The notes beneath the pieces are model-generated. The model had not been told where the DNA came from. It did no database searches and saw nothing but the letters and a program-made list of their open reading frames with translations. A stretch of 64,000 nucleotides of DNA from positions 1-64,000 of the forward strand of contig CAMSQM010000005.1 in assembly GCA_947062675.1 (NCBI GenBank), given 5' to 3'. Each line of letters starts with the position of its first letter. Within the stretch, counting starts at the first letter, position 1. Source of the stretch: an uncultured Roseburia sp. Lineage in GTDB: Bacteria; Bacillota; Clostridia; Lachnospirales; Lachnospiraceae. Positions 9,835 to 18,257 of the stretch are shown here, one piece after another. The position numbers and the translations under genes are program-made.

Positions 9835-10281
9835 TCACTGCTCCCTGTAATCATCATTCATCATATAATCAAAAACCGCTTCCTCCACGGCCCTGACGCA
9901 CTCATCCAGATGCCTGCGGATATCTTCCCCCCAGAACCGGAGAACGGTCCAGCCCTCAAACTGCAGCCTCTTATTCACCTCTTCATCCCGCTCTCTGTTT
10001 CTCCCGATTTTGTGGATCCAGAATTCGCTGTTGCTGCTCTTCTCCAGCTTCGGCTTTAAGACTTCCCAGTCCTTCCCGTGAAAAAATTCCCCGTCGCAGA
10101 AAATAGCGATCTTATATTTTGTGAGCACGATATCCGGACGCCCCGGCAGATTTCTGCAGTTCTTCCGGTAGCGAAACCCCTTCTTCCAGAGCGCCTTGCG
10201 CAGCCGCACTTCTATTTTGGTATCCTTCGCGCGGATATGCTGCATATTTTTTCTTCGCTGCTCTTTTGTCAGAACATCCAT
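9835..10281 (-). CDS. vsr: Vsr-family endonuclease (very short patch repair type)
   Basis: A 148-residue protein of normal Vsr length. RRKNMQHIRAKDTKIE is the family N-terminus; PGRPDIVL carries the catalytic Asp (D50), followed by IFCDGEFFHGKDW with His68, and the C-terminal EFWIHKIGRNRERDEEVNKRL and GWTVLRFW. Classical Vsr nicks 5' of T in T:G mismatches made by deamination at Dcm sites. Here the Trp of the usual CFWHGH motif is Phe and the zinc-ligand cysteines of E. coli Vsr are not evident, and no cytosine methyltransferase lies nearby. It is the first gene of a two-gene unit with the helicase. Confidence 0.9.
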   Translation of the reverse strand: MDVLTKEQRRKNMQHIRAKDTKIEVRLRKALWKKGFRYRKNCRNLPGRPDIVLTKYKIAIFCDGEFFHGKDWEVLKPKLEKSSNSEFWIHKIGRNRERDEEVNKRLQFEGWTVLRFWGEDIRRHLDECVRAVEEAVFDYMMNDDYREQ

Positions 10282-10320
10282 CCGGAATCACCCTCCTCTC
10301 TGCCCGTTGTCGTCCGTTTC

Positions 10321-10349
10321 ATTATATAATGTTTTCCACAGCGTGTAAA
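10321..10349 (-). promoter_or_regulatory. sigma-A-type promoter for vsr-helicase
   Basis: TTTACA (10344-10349) and TATAAT (10321-10326) on the minus strand with a 17-base spacer, about 40 bases upstream of vsr. Confidence 0.65.
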
Positions 10350-10402
10350 TACTTACCGTCATTCCCGGTCTGCACCGGCAGACGCAAACAAATCCGCCTG
10401 TC

Positions 10403-11614
10403 TCAGCCCTGCGCCTTAAAATTATAAACAGGCTTTAATATCTCTGTAACCGTCACTGTCTCACCGGTTACGTCAAGGATATCTCCCAGCGCTTTATAAG
10501 CCATCGGGGCCTCGTCCAGCGTCTCACAGCTTATGGATGTCGTATATATTCCTTCCATTTCCCTTCTGTACTCATCCATATCAAGTATTTCTTTCGCCTT
10601 TTTTCGCGACATCAGCCGTCCGGCGCCGTGCGGCGCAGAATAATTCCACTCCGGATTCCCCCGCCCGACGGCAAGCACGCTCCCGTCGCGCATATTGACC
10701 GGAATCAGAACCTTCTCCCCCGCATGCGCCGCGATCGCCCCCTTGCGCAGAATCATTTCATTTGTATCGATATAATTGTGGATCGTGTGAAAGGCCTCCC
10801 CTCCGGCAAGGCCGGTGCGCTCCAGCAGCACCTCCGCTATTTTCTCCCGGTTCCTCCGGGCAAACTGCTGGCAGATCTCCACATCGTGCAGATAATCCCC
10901 AAGCCAGGTCCCGTACAGATAACACAGGTCCTCCGGCATATCCGCCTCATGTTTTTCCCACGCAATCTTTTTTAATGCGGCCTGAATCTCTCTGCGTCTC
11001 CCCGTCGCCTTATACTCCGCGATAAGCGCATCGCGCTCACGAAAATAATTCTCCCTGCCCATGTGCAGCTCCACGGCAAGCTTCTGATAGATCTCCGCCA
11101 CCTGTTTTCCCAGATTACGGCTTCCCGTATGGATTATCAGGTAATGCGTGCCGTCCACAGCGCGGTCCACCTCAATAAAATGATTGCCTCCGCCCAGCGT
11201 CCCAAGGCTGCGCTCCAGCCTCCTGCTGTCCTTTAAGCTCCGGTAGCAGCGCAGTCTCTGAAGATCAAACTTCTCCTGCCGCCCTTCCCACACTTCTTTT
11301 CCGGACGGAACATAGTGCGCGGCCTCATCCAGCCTTTCCAGCTCCGGCAGTTCCTTCCCCAGAGCAATGGTATACATCCCGCATCCAATGTCCACGCCCA
11401 CAATGTTGGGAACCACCCTGTCCGTGACCGTCATGGTGGTTCCGATCGTGCAGCCCGCTCCCGCGTGCACATCCGGCATAATGCGTATTCTGCTCCCCTC
11501 TGTGAAATCATAATCGCACATCCGGCGTATCTGCTCCACCGCCTCATCCTCCACTACTTTTGCATAGCAGATCGCAGTGCTGATCTTTCCTCTGATTTCC
11601 ATCACCTGTCTCAT
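10403..11614 (-). CDS. rtcB: RtcB-type RNA-splicing ligase
   Basis: About 403 residues. Motifs include MPDVHAGAGCTIGTTM, VGVDIGCGMYT (metal-binding Asp and Cys), LGGGNHFIEVD, IIHTGSRNLGKQVAE and the C-terminal PHGAGRLMSRKKA that holds the histidine guanylylated by GTP. RtcB joins RNA 2',3'-cyclic phosphate or 3'-phosphate to 5'-OH ends using GTP and manganese. The reading frame stays open to 11674, but that extension overlaps the rplL terminator, so I prefer ATG 11614 or 11602. No archease or rtcA gene is adjacent. It is the compact bacterial form found in many Clostridia. Confidence 0.92.
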   Translation of the reverse strand: MRQVMEIRGKISTAICYAKVVEDEAVEQIRRMCDYDFTEGSRIRIMPDVHAGAGCTIGTTMTVTDRVVPNIVGVDIGCGMYTIALGKELPELERLDEAAHYVPSGKEVWEGRQEKFDLQRLRCYRSLKDSRRLERSLGTLGGGNHFIEVDRAVDGTHYLIIHTGSRNLGKQVAEIYQKLAVELHMGRENYFRERDALIAEYKATGRRREIQAALKKIAWEKHEADMPEDLCYLYGTWLGDYLHDVEICQQFARRNREKIAEVLLERTGLAGGEAFHTIHNYIDTNEMILRKGAIAAHAGEKVLIPVNMRDGSVLAVGRGNPEWNYSAPHGAGRLMSRKKAKEILDMDEYRREMEGIYTTSISCETLDEAPMAYKALGDILDVTGETVTVTEILKPVYNFKAQG

Positions 11615-11663
11615 CTCTCCCCTCTGTCTCATACCCTCGCAGGACTTTTCCTGCAGGGCAGAC

Positions 11664-11705
11664 AAAAACGGCACCTGATGCCCGCCAGGGTATCAGATGC
11701 CGTTT
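11664..11705 (-). terminator. intrinsic terminator of rplJ-rplL
   Basis: On the minus strand AAACGGCATCTGATACC pairs with GGCATCAGGTGCCGTTTTT (one G-T wobble or mismatch), ending in a T run. It lies 26 bases downstream of the rplL stop and separates rplL from rtcB. Confidence 0.9.
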
Positions 11706-11731
11706 CCCCGCATGCCTTGTTCTGTGCATGC

Positions 11732-12106
11732 TTATTTGAGTGTAACTTTCGCGCCTTCTGCCTCAAGTTTTGCCTTGATATCATCAGCCGTCGCCTTGTC
11801 AGCCGCCTCTTTCACGATCTTCGGAGCGCCGTCAACCACGTCTTTTGCTTCTTTTAAGCCAAGACCGGTTACTTCACGTACCACTTTGATGACCTTAACC
11901 TTGTTCGGGCCAACCTCTGTCAGCTCAACATCGAACTCTGTCTTCTCCTCTTCCTGAGGTGCGTCGCCGCCTGCCGCCGCAACCACAACGCCTGCCGCTG
12001 CCGATACGCCGAACTCTTCCTCGCATGCTTTTACCAGTTCATTTAACTCCAGTACACTCAGCTCTTTGAGTGCTTCAATAAATTCCGCTGTCGTTAATTT
12101 TGCCAT
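11732..12106 (-). CDS. rplL: 50S ribosomal protein L7/L12
   Basis: A 124-residue protein starting [20 protein letters not shown] with an Ala/Gly-rich hinge (about 38-54) and the C-terminal domain ending GAKVTLK. Forms the multimeric stalk that recruits translation factors. I chose ATG 12106 because GGAGGG lies seven bases upstream and because the family begins here; an in-frame ATG at 12121 overlaps that Shine-Dalgarno. Second gene of the rplJ-rplL unit, 85 bases behind rplJ, followed directly by a strong terminator. Confidence 0.97.
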   Translation of the reverse strand: MAKLTTAEFIEALKELSVLELNELVKACEEEFGVSAAAGVVVAAAGGDAPQEEEKTEFDVELTEVGPNKVKVIKVVREVTGLGLKEAKDVVDGAPKIVKEAADKATADDIKAKLEAEGAKVTLK

Positions 12107-12191
12107 TTGATTTCCCTCCATTTAATTTAAATTATCGTCACCGGTCTGCAGACAACGCCCCAGACCGCCTGAAAAACCGCGCGCCGACTTT

Positions 12192-12710
12192 CTACGCCTC
12201 TGCCGGAGCCTCGTCTGCTGCCGGTGAGCCGTCTTTTTCCGCGATCTGTCTGACCACACGCGCAAAGTTTGCAATCGGGGACTGCATGCTGCCAAACAGT
12301 CTTCCGAGCAGCTCTTCCCGCGACGGAATCGCCGCGATGGCTTTCATGCCGTTCTCGTCGAAATAATTGCCCTCGACCACACCTGCCCGGATCTCGAGCT
12401 TCGGAGCAGTCTTTGCAAACTTCGCAAGGATTCTCGCCGGAGCAGTCGCATCTGTCTTTGAAACCGCAAACGCATTCGGTCCCTCGAGAATATCCTTCAG
12501 GCTCTCGAATTCCGTTCCCTCAACGGCGCGGGTCACAAGCGTATTCTTGTACACTTTGTAAATGATACCGGCTTCCCTTAAGGTCTTGCGCAGCTGGGTA
12601 TCTTCCGCAACGGTAAGTCCGCGGTAATCCACAACCACTACGGCCTGCGCATCTTTAAAATTATCTGCGATCTCCTGTACAACAGGCTGTTTCAACTCTA
12701 CTTTTGCCAC
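12192..12710 (-). CDS. rplJ: 50S ribosomal protein L10
   Basis: A 172-residue protein with the L10 hallmarks VVVDYRGLTVAEDTQLRK, YKVYKNTLVTRAV and LEGPNAFAVS, plus an Ala-rich C-terminal helix region that carries L7/L12 dimers. It starts at GTG (12708-12710) behind AGGAGGT; no better ATG exists. L10, bound to L12, represses its own operon by binding the leader RNA immediately upstream. It anchors the stalk to 23S rRNA. Confidence 0.97.
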   Translation of the reverse strand: MAKVELKQPVVQEIADNFKDAQAVVVVDYRGLTVAEDTQLRKTLREAGIIYKVYKNTLVTRAVEGTEFESLKDILEGPNAFAVSKTDATAPARILAKFAKTAPKLEIRAGVVEGNYFDENGMKAIAAIPSREELLGRLFGSMQSPIANFARVVRQIAEKDGSPAADEAPAEA

Positions 12711-12773
12711 GAATCGTGCACCTCCTTTTTTTATTTTCCTGCATAAAAGCCATGAGGTACTTATATACCATAC

Positions 12774-12954
12774 GAAAACCTCCCCGCGCGAAGCACAGGG
12801 AGGTCACAGATTCATATCTGAATAACGGAACCGTTACGATCCGTCAATCGATTCCCTCGGCAGGCCGTCTCCGTTACGCCTCACGGCACCTGCTGTCTTC
12901 GGCAATATGCAAAGTATTGCGCCGGGCTGCAACAGCCCCATACGACGCTTTTGT
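12774..12954 (-). ncRNA. ribosomal protein L10 leader with attenuator hairpin
   Basis: About 180 bases of structured, non-coding RNA between a good promoter and rplJ. The 3' part forms a GC-rich hairpin (12779-12803, stem CCTCC...GGAGG with a short loop) followed by TTTT, a terminator-like element; the 5' part has several short helices, as in the Gram-positive L10 leader family. Established role: binding by the L10-L12 complex reduces readthrough or translation of rplJL. Assignment is by position and hairpin pattern, not by a covariance search. Confidence 0.8.
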
Positions 12955-12983
12955 ATTATAACATTGTATATTACGGTCGTCAA
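12955..12983 (-). promoter_or_regulatory. sigma-A-type promoter for rplJ-rplL
   Basis: TTGACG (12978-12983) and TATAAT (12955-12960) separated by 17 bases on the minus strand, immediately upstream of the L10 leader. Confidence 0.8.
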
Positions 12984-13023
12984 CAAAAATTTTCATCCAC
13001 CTGATGGATTCCACTCGCTGTTT

Positions 13024-13722
13024 CTACTGGTTCATAAGCTTTGAGACATTTAATCTCACGCCCGGCCCCATCGTGGAAGAAATCGTCACGCTTCTGAGAA
13101 ACTGGCCTTTTACGCTGGAAGGCCGCGCTTTGATGACTGCACCCATAAGAGTCTGGAAGTTGTCGCTTAACTGTTCATCTGTAAAAGAAGCTTTTCCTAA
13201 TGGCACATGGATAATATTTGTTTTGTCCAACCGATACTCAATCTTACCGGCTTTGATGTCATTGATTGCCTTTGTGACATCCATTGTGACGGTTCCCGCC
13301 TTCGGGTTCGGCATCAGTCCTTTCGGGCCGAGCACACGGCCAAGACGTCCGACAACACCCATCATGTCCGGTGTCGCAACGACAACGTCGAAATCCAGCC
13401 AGCCGTCGTTCTGAATCTTCGGGATCAGCTCCTCGCCGCCGACATAGTCCGCGCCCGCCGCCTGCGCCTCGTCAAGTTTGGTCCCTTTTGCAAATACAAG
13501 GACCTTCACGCTCTTACCTGTTCCGTGCGGCAGTACGACTGCGCCGCGGATCTGCTGCTCCGCATGGCGTCCGTCACAGCCTGTCCTGATATGAAGCTCG
13601 ATTGTCTCGTCGAATTTTGCTGTCGCATTCTTTTTGACAAGGGGAATCGCCTCAGCAACATCGTACTGGACTGTCCTGTCAAAAGTCTTCACAGCTTCCT
13701 GATATTTCTTTCCTCTTTTCAT
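13024..13722 (-). CDS. rplA: 50S ribosomal protein L1
   Basis: A 232-residue protein starting [16 protein letters not shown], with [37 protein letters not shown] and [11 protein letters not shown], the universally conserved L1 core. L1 binds 23S rRNA at the L1 stalk and helps release E-site tRNA; in many bacteria it represses the rplK-rplA message. Last gene of the rpmG-secE-nusG-rplK-rplA unit, 60 bases behind rplK. I see no clear terminator in the 40 bases between its stop and the next promoter. Confidence 0.97.
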   Translation of the reverse strand: MKRGKKYQEAVKTFDRTVQYDVAEAIPLVKKNATAKFDETIELHIRTGCDGRHAEQQIRGAVVLPHGTGKSVKVLVFAKGTKLDEAQAAGADYVGGEELIPKIQNDGWLDFDVVVATPDMMGVVGRLGRVLGPKGLMPNPKAGTVTMDVTKAINDIKAGKIEYRLDKTNIIHVPLGKASFTDEQLSDNFQTLMGAVIKARPSSVKGQFLRSVTISSTMGPGVRLNVSKLMNQ

Positions 13723-13782
13723 TCCAAAAACCTCCTGGTGGTTGTATCGGGAGAGGACCCTCCCACTAATTTCCGTGAATGC

Positions 13783-14208
13783 TTACTCTTCGATGGTCAC
13801 GCCCATACTGCGCGCAGTTCCCGCAACCATACTCATCGCAGCTTCCAGAGACGCTGCGTTTAAATCCGGCATCTTTAACTCGGCGATCTCCTGCAGCTTT
13901 GCTTTGGGAAGTACCGCCACCTTTTCCGAGTTCGGCTTTCCGGAACCGGATTTGATATTGCAGGCCTTCTTAATCAGCACCGGTGCGGGCGGCGTCTTCG
14001 TGATGAAGCTGAAGCTTCTGTCCGCATACACGGTAATCACGACCGGGATGATCAGATCCCCCTGGTCTGCTGTTCTGGCGTTGAACTGCTTGGTAAATTC
14101 CACAATATTCACGCCGTGCTGTCCGAGCGCAGGTCCTACCGGCGGGGCCGGAGTCGCCTTTCCGGCAGGAATCTGCAATTTAATATATCCTGTTACTTTC
14201 TTTGCCAT
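13783..14208 (-). CDS. rplK: 50S ribosomal protein L11
   Basis: A 141-residue protein, the standard length. It has [20 protein letters not shown] followed by [11 protein letters not shown] in the N-terminal domain and [12 protein letters not shown] at the hinge, with a C-terminal RNA-binding domain ending [12 protein letters not shown]11 binds the GTPase-associated centre of 23S rRNA. It lies between nusG and rplA in the usual order, with a GGAGG-type ribosome-binding site. Confidence 0.97.
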   Translation of the reverse strand: MAKKVTGYIKLQIPAGKATPAPPVGPALGQHGVNIVEFTKQFNARTADQGDLIIPVVITVYADRSFSFITKTPPAPVLIKKACNIKSGSGKPNSEKVAVLPKAKLQEIAELKMPDLNAASLEAAMSMVAGTARSMGVTIEE

Positions 14209-14242
14209 CTGGAATTGCCTCCTTCATACTTAATCGCTTAAC

Positions 14243-14764
14243 TTATCTGTTCAGCTTAACATCTGCGAAACTTATTTCTACCGGTGTTTCGCGGCCGAAA
14301 AGCTCCACATTGATGGTCACACTCTGCTTATTGTGGTTCATGCTCTGGATCACTCCGATGGTGTCCTTCCACACGCCCGCGGTCACAACCACGGTATCCC
14401 CCTCGTCAAAGTCAACCTCAACACGCTCTGCCCTGGTGATTCCTAATGGTTTCATCTCCATATCGGTAAGTGGTACCGGCTTGCTTCCCGGACCGACAAA
14501 TCCGGTGACACCACGGGTATTTCTGACAACGTACCACGTGTCATCATTCATAACCATATTGATAAGAACGTATCCCGGAAACATCTTCTTTGATACGGAT
14601 TTTCTGGCACCGTTTTTCATCTCGACAACTTCCTGCATCGGAACCCGGACCTCAAGGATCTGATCTTCCAGATGCCTGTTCTCGATCGTCTTGTCAATGT
14701 TCGCTTTTACCTTATTCTCATATCCCGAATAGGTATGAACTACATACCAGTGTGTCTCTGCCAT
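14243..14764 (-). CDS. nusG: transcription elongation/termination factor NusG
   Basis: A 173-residue protein beginning MAETHWYVVHTYSGYE, with an N-terminal NGN domain (KMFPGYVLINMVMNDDTWYV) that binds RNA polymerase and a C-terminal KOW domain (about 120-173, EGDTVVVTAGVWKDTIGVI). It contacts polymerase and couples it to ribosomes or Rho. It follows secE by 17 bases, as in most Firmicutes. Confidence 0.97.
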   Translation of the reverse strand: MAETHWYVVHTYSGYENKVKANIDKTIENRHLEDQILEVRVPMQEVVEMKNGARKSVSKKMFPGYVLINMVMNDDTWYVVRNTRGVTGFVGPGSKPVPLTDMEMKPLGITRAERVEVDFDEGDTVVVTAGVWKDTIGVIQSMNHNKQSVTINVELFGRETPVEISFADVKLNR

Positions 14765-14781
14765 AAATCACAACGCCTCCG

Positions 14782-14991
14782 TCAAAAACTTAACCCTACG
14801 AGAAAATCAATCCCGTACTGAATCAGAAAATCCATGATCGCGATGATCAGACCCAGCACCACGGAAACAGCGACCACCGCCGTCGTCTGCCGTGCAAGTG
14901 ATTTTCTGTCCGGCCAGATGATCTTGTGAAATTCAGCTGAAAGACCGGCAAACCAGCTTTCTTTGCGGGCTTTGTTCTCGGTTTCTCCCAT
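14782..14991 (-). CDS. secE: preprotein translocase subunit SecE
   Basis: A 69-residue protein with a single C-terminal membrane helix (about 36-64) and the conserved FHKIIWPDRKSLARQT amphipathic stretch before it. SecE stabilises SecY in the translocon. The open frame extends upstream to 15021, but ATG 14991 is preceded by AAAAGGAG at good distance and matches family length. Between rpmG and nusG. Confidence 0.95.
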   Translation of the reverse strand: MGETENKARKESWFAGLSAEFHKIIWPDRKSLARQTTAVVAVSVVLGLIIAIMDFLIQYGIDFLVGLSF

Positions 14992-15030
14992 TTTCCCACT
15001 CCTTTTCTCACCACAGTGCACTGCGGGGGG

Positions 15031-15180
15031 CTATTTCGTCTCCTTATGCGGCGTGTGTTTCCTGCAGAACCTGCAGTACTTCCGAAGCTCCATCCGGTCC
15101 GGATGCGTCTTCTTGTCCTTGGTCAGATGATAATTACGGTTCTTGCACTCCGTACATGCCAGCGTTATCTTTGTGCGCAC
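15031..15180 (-). CDS. rpmG: 50S ribosomal protein L33
   Basis: A 49-residue protein, [20 protein letters not shown] followed by two CxxC-type pairs (CTEC and CRFC), so the zinc-binding form. The start is GTG at 15178-15180, six bases after GGAGGT; an in-frame ATG nine codons-equivalent upstream overlaps that Shine-Dalgarno and is unlikely. First gene of the secE-nusG-rplK-rplA operon. L33 sits near the ribosomal E site. Confidence 0.95.
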   Translation of the reverse strand: MRTKITLACTECKNRNYHLTKDKKTHPDRMELRKYCRFCRKHTPHKETK

Positions 15181-15264
15181 AACTTCCACCTCCATTAAAA
15201 TTTCTCTGCTTTTTTCCGCCTAAAAAAAGGCATAAAAAAAAGACCTGCTTCCATTCACCAGTCC

Positions 15265-15293
15265 ACTATATCATAACCGTCCCCGGCAGTCAA
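15265..15293 (-). promoter_or_regulatory. sigma-A-type promoter for rpmG-secE-nusG-rplK-rplA
   Basis: TTGACT (15288-15293) and TATAGT (15265-15270), 17-base spacer, on the minus strand, about 85 bases upstream of rpmG. Confidence 0.75.
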
Positions 15294-15333
15294 TTACTTT
15301 CACATATTTTTCACTTAATTTCCGTCTGTCGGT

Positions 15334-15360
15334 TAATTTCCCATATTTCCACGCCGATAT
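15334..15360 (+). promoter_or_regulatory. sigma-28 (sigma-D)-type flagellar promoter
   Basis: TAAT (15334-15337), a 15-base spacer, then GCCGATAT (15353-15360). The known consensus is TAAA-N15-GCCGATAA (Bacillus sigma-D: GCCGATAT). It lies about 125 bases upstream of the FliD-like gene, where no good sigma-A site is seen. Confidence 0.65.
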
Positions 15361-15484
15361 AAATAACAGGTATTTCTATATTTTTCATAGAATTTGTCGA
15401 TAGATAAAAGGATTTATCAGCCCGCGCATGACTGTCACTGATTACGACGGCATGCGATTTCAAGGAAGAAAGGAGGGGTTTCTG

Positions 15485-16783
15485 ATGGCGGTTATTGACA
15501 ACGCTTATCAGTACTATCTTAAAACTTACGCTGCTTCCGGTGCGTCCCGCTACGACACGCATAAGAAGAGCCAGCTTCGCGCCGTTTACAACAATATAGT
15601 CAAAACAAACAAAGAATCTCCCCTGTACAAAATCAGGTACTCAGGAGATGTTCAGAGGTTTGCCATCGATATCAAGGAAAAAACGCGTTCCATCCAGAAT
15701 ATCGCGGCTTCTCTCTCGGACACCACAGGCAGTATGAGCAGCGCGTTTTCCAGAAAAATTGCCGAGACCTCCGATGAGGAGACCATAAAGGCGCAGTATG
15801 TAGGGTATGACCAGGATGTGGATCCCTCCACCCATTATGATGTGGAAGTGCTCCGTCTTGCCACCCCGCAGATCAACCGCGGTTCTTATCTCACCGGAGA
15901 GCGTGCCGGATTTAAGCCCGGCACTTACAGTTTTGACCTGAACACGAACTTAAGCTCCTATGAGTTTCAGTACAGCGTCAGCGCAAAAGATACCAACCGC
16001 AGCGTCCAGGATAAGCTGGTACGTCTGATCAACAACGCCAATGTCGGTCTCTCTGCCAGCCTTGCCACCAATGACCGCGGGCAGGCAGCGCTCCAGATCA
16101 CATCCGCGCAGACAGGCCTCAGTGAAAATGAGCGTTTTCTGTTTGAAATCATTCCTGCGCCCGACACGGGATCCATGAAAGCAATGCACACGCTTGGAAT
16201 CGATCAGGTCGCGGAGATGGCACAGAGTTCTTCTTTCCGTCTGAACGGCAGAGAACACTCCTCCCTGTCCAACACATTCACCCTGAACAATATGTTTGAG
16301 CTCACCTTAAAGAAGCCGGGCAGAAAAGGCCAGCCTGTCAGGATTGGCTTTAAGGGGAATGCGGACGCGATCGCCGACAATGTGGAATCCCTTGTGACCG
16401 CATACAACGATATCATCAAACTGGGGCACAGCTACAAAGCGACCCAGCCTTCCAGCAAACTGCTCCACGACATGGAGAGTGTCGCGAAGCTCTACTACAG
16501 CGAGCTGGAATCGGTCGGCCTGAATCTGGAGAGCGACAGCTATATCTCGGTTGACCGCAGCCTTCTGACAAAGTCCGTTTCCGGCGAAGACGCGGAAGAG
16601 AATCTTGATATGCTCAACCGCTTTAAGGAAGCCCTGAACAAAAAAGCCCAGGCCGCTTCCATCGACCCGATGAACTATGTCAGCAAGACGCTGATTGCCT
16701 ACAAGAATCCAAACGGACGTAATTTTGCCACGCCGTACATCACATCTGTTTACTCGGGGATGATGCTTGATCAGACCTGCTGA
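15485..16783 (+). CDS. fliD: FliD-like flagellar cap / hook-associated protein
   Basis: 432 residues from the ATG at 15485, chosen because AAAGGAGGGG lies just upstream; the frame is open to 15428. There is no signal peptide, as expected for type III flagellar export. The middle (about 95-230) resembles the FliD N-terminal D2/D3 region, and FELTLKKPGRKGQPVRIGF then DAIADNVESLVTAYNDIIKL is the FliD_C pattern. The long C-terminal coiled coil and final helix of canonical FliD are short, so this may be a variant cap or a FliD paralog. A sigma-28-type promoter upstream supports a late flagellar role, and the neighbouring glycan island is consistent with glycosylated flagella. Confidence 0.72.
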   Translation: MAVIDNAYQYYLKTYAASGASRYDTHKKSQLRAVYNNIVKTNKESPLYKIRYSGDVQRFAIDIKEKTRSIQNIAASLSDTTGSMSSAFSRKIAETSDEETIKAQYVGYDQDVDPSTHYDVEVLRLATPQINRGSYLTGERAGFKPGTYSFDLNTNLSSYEFQYSVSAKDTNRSVQDKLVRLINNANVGLSASLATNDRGQAALQITSAQTGLSENERFLFEIIPAPDTGSMKAMHTLGIDQVAEMAQSSSFRLNGREHSSLSNTFTLNNMFELTLKKPGRKGQPVRIGFKGNADAIADNVESLVTAYNDIIKLGHSYKATQPSSKLLHDMESVAKLYYSELESVGLNLESDSYISVDRSLLTKSVSGEDAEENLDMLNRFKEALNKKAQAASIDPMNYVSKTLIAYKNPNGRNFATPYITSVYSGMMLDQTC

Positions 16784-16838
16784 CCGGCACCCCGTCTGCA
16801 GACGCACTGTAATGCAGCGTTATGCCGTATTACAGCAT

Positions 16839-16891
16839 AAAAACCCGGAAATGCAGCTTCTTTTCTGTATGTCTGCATTTCTGGGTTTTTT
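16839..16891. terminator. bidirectional intrinsic terminator
   Basis: AAAACCCGGAAATGCAG pairs across a 16-base loop with CTGCATTTCTGGGTTTTTT. T runs on both strands; it can end the FliD-like transcript and the leftward glycosyltransferase operon that stops at 16959. Confidence 0.85.
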
Positions 16892-16958
16892 GCGGCTTCC
16901 TGCCCTTCCCCGCTGCGCCCGTATCCTGCGCCCGATGAAGCAGGCCGGAATCCTTTCC

Positions 16959-18125
16959 TCACCCGTTTTCAGCAATTATCTGAAGCATCTGCCGTATTCT
17001 CTCTCTATAATTATGACAGGCACGTACTTTTTTATAACCATTTTCAGCAATCTGTCTGCGCTCCTCCTCGTGCGCAAGATAATATCCCGCTTTCTCCCGC
17101 AGATCCTCAAGCCCGTCAAAACACACCAGATCCTCCCCCTCTTTAAAATAGCAGGGAATCTCCGCCTGATAATTGGTCAGCAGAAATCCCCCCGCTCCCA
17201 GAACATCCCAGACGCGTAGCGGAATCCCGCTTTTGATATTCGGAATCGTAAAATTAAGATTGATCCGGGATGCGCGAAACACTTTCGGCATCTCGCTCCA
17301 GTAATCCACCGAACCGCAATACTGTATGCGCAGCAGATCACTGACATTGCTGTTGCTGTATACATGAACCCTGAAGTATTTAGAGAGCTCAATCAGCGCC
17401 CGTCTCCGCTCCTTTTCCGCAATCTTAAAGCCGAGAACGGTTGTCTGAAAAATCAGCCCAAGGTCCGAAAACGACCCCTCCGACTTTTCCAGCTCGAAGT
17501 ATTCCTCAAGCCGCTCCAGAATGTCCGTTGTCAGCATCGGCTCCACAATATTGGCACCGCTGATATTTAACTGTGCCTCCATCACCGCGTCAAAATAACC
17601 GCGCAGATATTCCGGCAACCGTCCTTTTAATTTATCATAGGAATTCCTCTCATAAAGGCTGCCGACAAACGCCACGTCCGCGCGGTAGCGGTACAGATCC
17701 TGCGCCCTCTCAAGAACCAGATCCATCCGGTCCGTATCCACCGCCAGGGGCAGATGCCAGATATGCTCCACGCCCATCCCCCGGAATTCGAGATAATTAG
17801 TCCGGTCGAATGTAAAAATATAATTACAGGAATGAAACACGGATTCATGATACATGCTGATCAGCGGATTGTCGCAGGTCCAGGAAACATACTTCACCCC
17901 GAGACGATCACAGACATTCGATATCAGTGCAAAATAATTTACGGTGAATACCATATCATAGCGCACCTGACGTATTTTTTCCCCGATCACACGCTCAAAT
18001 TCCGGACTGACGTCATAGCTTCCCAGATCCTGCTCGATATTATCCACCGTGTGGCCGAGCAGCCGGAACGTCTGCTCGATGTCCCTGTAATTGTACGCCT
18101 TCCAGCGGTACATTAAAATATGCAT
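16959..18125 (-). CDS. CgeB-like glycosyltransferase (GT-B)
   Basis: 388 residues from ATG 18125 (MHILMYRWKAYNYRDIEQTF), preceded by GAAGGGGA; the frame is open to 18185 but that extension has no conserved look. The protein resembles the CgeB/DUF3880 group: an N-terminal region that reports a searched partner (YVSWTCDNPLISMYHESVF) and a C-terminal glycosyltransferase group-1-like half (IPLRVWDVLGAGGFLLTNYQ). It probably transfers a nucleotide-activated sugar to a surface glycan. Last gene of the leftward CDP-pentitol operon; the upstream neighbour is a relative of the same group. Confidence 0.78.
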   Translation of the reverse strand: MHILMYRWKAYNYRDIEQTFRLLGHTVDNIEQDLGSYDVSPEFERVIGEKIRQVRYDMVFTVNYFALISNVCDRLGVKYVSWTCDNPLISMYHESVFHSCNYIFTFDRTNYLEFRGMGVEHIWHLPLAVDTDRMDLVLERAQDLYRYRADVAFVGSLYERNSYDKLKGRLPEYLRGYFDAVMEAQLNISGANIVEPMLTTDILERLEEYFELEKSEGSFSDLGLIFQTTVLGFKIAEKERRRALIELSKYFRVHVYSNSNVSDLLRIQYCGSVDYWSEMPKVFRASRINLNFTIPNIKSGIPLRVWDVLGAGGFLLTNYQAEIPCYFKEGEDLVCFDGLEDLREKAGYYLAHEEERRQIAENGYKKVRACHNYRERIRQMLQIIAENG

Positions 18126-18257
18126 CCTGTTATCCCCTTCCCGTATATTGCCGCATCCCGCCGGAATGTGCCTCCGTGACAGCATCCGCCCCCGGGCGCA
18201 GAACGGCCCTGACCAGACCGGTATGATCCGCGGTCCCCTCCCCGGGAGGAATCCGCC

